64,000 nucleotides of DNA from Quadrisphaera sp. RL12-1S (GTDB lineage: Bacteria > Actinomycetota > Actinomycetes > Actinomycetales > Quadrisphaeraceae). The position numbers and the translations under genes are program-made. The notes beneath the pieces were generated by a model. The model was not told the DNA's origin and did not search any database. It was given only the letters and a program-made list of their open reading frames with translations. Positions within the stretch are counted from its first letter, which is position 1. Every line of letters starts with the position of its first letter. Positions 62,076-64,000 of this stretch are shown here, one piece after another. The stretch is taken from the NCBI RefSeq assembly GCF_014270065.1, contig NZ_JACNME010000001.1:496001-560000 (forward strand), read 5' to 3'.

Positions 62076-63073
62076 GCGCACGGCAGCACCCTGCCACCGA
62101 GGTCGACCTCTCCGTGGGAACTCAGCCAGACCAGTGCCTCGCGCAGCACCTGCGGGCTGGTCCACCGCGGCGCGTACCCGAGCAGCCGCTGTCCCTTCTC
62201 GATCGACGCGCTGTGGTTGCGCACGAGGTGCTCCCACGAGGCGCCGGCGTGCTCCGCCCCCTCGGTCTCGCCCAGGCGCTGCGCGTACCCGGCGCGGAAC
62301 TCGTCCCACCCGACGTCGCGCAGGTGCGCCTCCTGCCCGAACCAGGACGCGACCTGCTGCGCCAGCCCGCGCACGGTCCAGCCGCGGTCGGAGACGGCGA
62401 AGAAGCTCTCGCCCACCGCCGTCGAACGGTGCTCGAGCGCCTTCTGGAAGACCTGGGCGACGTCGTCGGCGTGCACGTGGTGCATCAGCTGGTGCCCCCC
62501 GTCCGGGACCGCCAGCTCCTCGCCCGCGGCGAGCGCGGACCAGACGGCCGGGTCGGTGTTGCCCAGGGGGTTGATGACGCGCCAGCCGGGGCCGCTGATG
62601 TGGCCGGGGTGCACCACGGTGGTGGGCACCCCGCCGCGGCGGGACTCGGCGAGGAGCAGGTCCTCGCAGGCGACCTTGCCGGTGCCGTAGTCGCCGAACG
62701 GCTCGCGCGGGTCCTCCTCGCGCAGGGGCGCCGCGGCGGCGCGGCCGTGGGTCCAGATGGTGCCCGCGTGCAGCAGGTGCCCCAGCCGTCCGCGCAGCGC
62801 CTCGACCAGCTGCGCCGCCTGCTCGGGCCGGAAGCAGACCATGTCGACGACGACGTCGGCGCCCAGGTCCGCGATGCGACCGCCGAACGTCCCGGCGGCC
62901 TCCTCGGCCTCCCTGTCCACCTGCACGCGCTGCACGCGCGCCCACGCCTCGTGCGGCTGGTACGGCTCGCGGGTGCCCCGCGAGAGGGCCACCACCTCGT
63001 GCCCCGCGGTGACGAGGCGGGGCACGAGGTAGGTGCCGACGTGGCCGGTGGCTCCGATGACGACGACGCGCAC
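62072..63073 (-). CDS. NAD-dependent epimerase/dehydratase family protein
   Basis: 333 residues, extended SDR fold. N-terminal VVVIGATGHVGTYLV nucleotide-binding loop; the usual Y-x3-K appears as YGTGK in GDYGTGKVACEDLLL; VHPGHISGPGWRVINP and HHVHADDVAQVFQKAL are typical later blocks. The substrate is unknown; likely a nucleotide sugar or related metabolite. GTG with GAGGAG upstream. It follows a short-chain dehydrogenase gene on the same strand after 32 bp. Confidence 0.8.
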   Translation of the reverse strand: MRVVVIGATGHVGTYLVPRLVTAGHEVVALSRGTREPYQPHEAWARVQRVQVDREAEEAAGTFGGRIADLGADVVVDMVCFRPEQAAQLVEALRGRLGHLLHAGTIWTHGRAAAAPLREEDPREPFGDYGTGKVACEDLLLAESRRGGVPTTVVHPGHISGPGWRVINPLGNTDPAVWSALAAGEELAVPDGGHQLMHHVHADDVAQVFQKALEHRSTAVGESFFAVSDRGWTVRGLAQQVASWFGQEAHLRDVGWDEFRAGYAQRLGETEGAEHAGASWEHLVRNHSASIEKGQRLLGYAPRWTSPQVLREALVWLSSHGEVDLGGRVLPCA

Positions 63074-63105
63074 GGGGTTGCTCCTCGAGGGGGTCGGGCT
63101 GGTGC

Positions 63106-63882
63106 TCAGTGGACGGTGTAGCCGCCGTCCGCCACGAGCACGGAACCCGTGATGAAGCTGGCGGCGTCGCTGGCCAGGAACACCACGCTCGGCGCGATCT
63201 CCTCCGGGGAGGCGGCGCGCTGCTGCGGTGCGTCCTCGATCCACTGCCGCCGGAACCGGGGCTCGTCGACAGGGGCCATCGCGGTGCGCACGTACCCCGG
63301 GGCGAGGGCGTTCACACGGATGCCGTGCGGCGCCCACTCCGCCGCGAGCGACTTGGTCAGCTGGTGCACCGCCGCCTTGGAGGCGTTGTAGGCCGCCTGC
63401 TCCTGGGGGCGGTTGACGATGATCGCCGAGATCGACCCGATGTTGACGATCGAGCCGCCCCCCGCCTCGCGCATGTGGCGTCCGACCGCCAGGGAGGTCT
63501 TCCACAGGGCTCGCACGTTGAGGTCGAACACCGCCGACCACTCCTCGTCGGGCACGTCCCAGCTGGACCGGTGGAAGCACACGCCCGCGTTGTTGACCAG
63601 CACGTCGATGCGCCCGCCGAGGCCCTCGAGGGCCTCGGCGGTGGCGCGCTCGACGTCGGCGTCGACCGTGAGGTCGGCGTCGACCCGGACCAGGTCGACG
63701 CCGTCCGCGGCGGCCTCGTCGACGAGGGCCTGGTTGCGCGCGCCGTCGCGGGCGACGATCGCGACCTTCGCGCCCGCCGCGGCCAGGGCGAGCACGAACG
63801 CCCGGCCGAGGCCCTGGTTGCCGCCGGTGACGACGGCGGTGCGCCCCTCGAGGCTGAACGGACCCCAGCTCCCAGCCGTCAC
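63106..63882 (-). CDS. Short-chain dehydrogenase/reductase
   Basis: Classical SDR, 258 residues. TGGNQGLGRA cofactor loop, Asp in VDADLTVD, NNAGVCF, the Ser of NIGSISAI, and the catalytic Y-x3-K in AAYNASKAAVHQ; C-terminal GSVLVADGGYTVH. Likely an NAD(P)-dependent sugar or polyol dehydrogenase. The GTG start overlaps the stop of an alcohol dehydrogenase (GTGA), a pairing common in sugar-acid and polyol catabolism. Substrate unknown. Confidence 0.88.
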   Translation of the reverse strand: MTAGSWGPFSLEGRTAVVTGGNQGLGRAFVLALAAAGAKVAIVARDGARNQALVDEAAADGVDLVRVDADLTVDADVERATAEALEGLGGRIDVLVNNAGVCFHRSSWDVPDEEWSAVFDLNVRALWKTSLAVGRHMREAGGGSIVNIGSISAIIVNRPQEQAAYNASKAAVHQLTKSLAAEWAPHGIRVNALAPGYVRTAMAPVDEPRFRRQWIEDAPQQRAASPEEIAPSVVFLASDAASFITGSVLVADGGYTVH

Positions 63883-64000
63883 CGCCAGGGCTCCACGACG
63901 GACTTCAGGCTCTGCGGGTCCTTGTCGGAGTCGAGCGCGTCGGCGGCGTGGTCGAGGTCGTAGCGGCCGGTGACCAGGGAGTCGACGTCCACCTGGCCCG
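63879..64000 (-). CDS. Zinc-type alcohol dehydrogenase C-terminus (partial)
   Basis: The last 39 or so codons of a gene running off the window. VDVDSLVTGRYDLDHAADAL followed by a short stretch ending SLKSVVEPW fits the C-terminal end of medium-chain zinc alcohol dehydrogenases (L-threonine/sorbitol type). Overlaps the SDR start by four bases, so the two are co-translated. Confidence 0.65.
   Translation of the reverse strand, partial: GQVDVDSLVTGRYDLDHAADALDSDKDPQSLKSVVEPWR

Overview
The window is chromosomal DNA of a very GC-rich member of the Actinomycetota. The evidence is the mycothiol genes mshA and mshD, carD-ispD-ispF, senX3-regX3, an orphan GlnR next to mshD, an RsiG-type anti-sigma protein, and frequent GTG starts with 4-base ATGA/GTGA overlaps. 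Kineosporiales-type relatives fit the gene order, but the genus cannot be fixed from the sequence alone. No rRNA, tRNA, CRISPR array or complete insertion sequence was seen.

Layout. 0-26 kb is core genome: a Tat-exported ferritin-like protein, Mn/Fe superoxide dismutase, carD-ispD-ispF, the phosphate two-component system senX3-regX3 divergent from phoU, gpmA, mshA, dtd, an asparaginase, a membrane GGDEF/EAL protein facing an RsiG-like c-di-GMP-binding protein, a nitrobindin-like protein, ygfZ, malate synthase, and glnR-mshD-ppk1-mutT1. 26-31 kb is an accessory island: two secreted proteins with cell-wall-binding type 2 (CWB2) repeats (one with a collagen-like stalk and C1q-like head, one with an NHL propeller encoded by five 165-bp tandem repeats) and a wrecked serine recombinase. 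31.1-39.2 kb is a complete kdp potassium operon (a 31-codon membrane peptide, then kdpF-A-B-C-D-E). 39.4-55.9 kb is a phosphorus-acquisition region: pit with a small membrane partner, ppk2, a phosphonate cluster (PhnX-like hydrolase, GntR regulator, FAD oxidoreductase, ABC transporter), pstSCAB, and a second Pit-like permease with a DUF47 partner. 55.9-64 kb holds a PHP-domain protein, a PAS-GGDEF-EAL protein, galE, a HAD hydrolase, an anti-sigma-type ATPase, an epimerase, a short-chain dehydrogenase and the 3' end of an alcohol dehydrogenase.

How they work together. RegX3-type PHO boxes (11-bp direct repeats of GTTCACC) lie before phoU, in the pit/ppk2 gap and before pstS. In all three the last repeat starts exactly 16 bp before a candidate -10 hexamer. 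With ppk1 and ppk2, this makes the window a connected phosphate regulon: sensing (SenX3-RegX3-PhoU), high-affinity uptake (Pst), low-affinity uptake (Pit), use of an organic source (phosphonate) and polyphosphate storage. The phosphonate genes also share a palindromic CCTG-N6-CAGG site suited to the local GntR regulator. A second theme is c-di-GMP: two GGDEF/EAL proteins whose GGDEF motifs are degenerate but whose EAL residues are kept, and an RsiG homologue carrying the c-di-GMP-binding motif.
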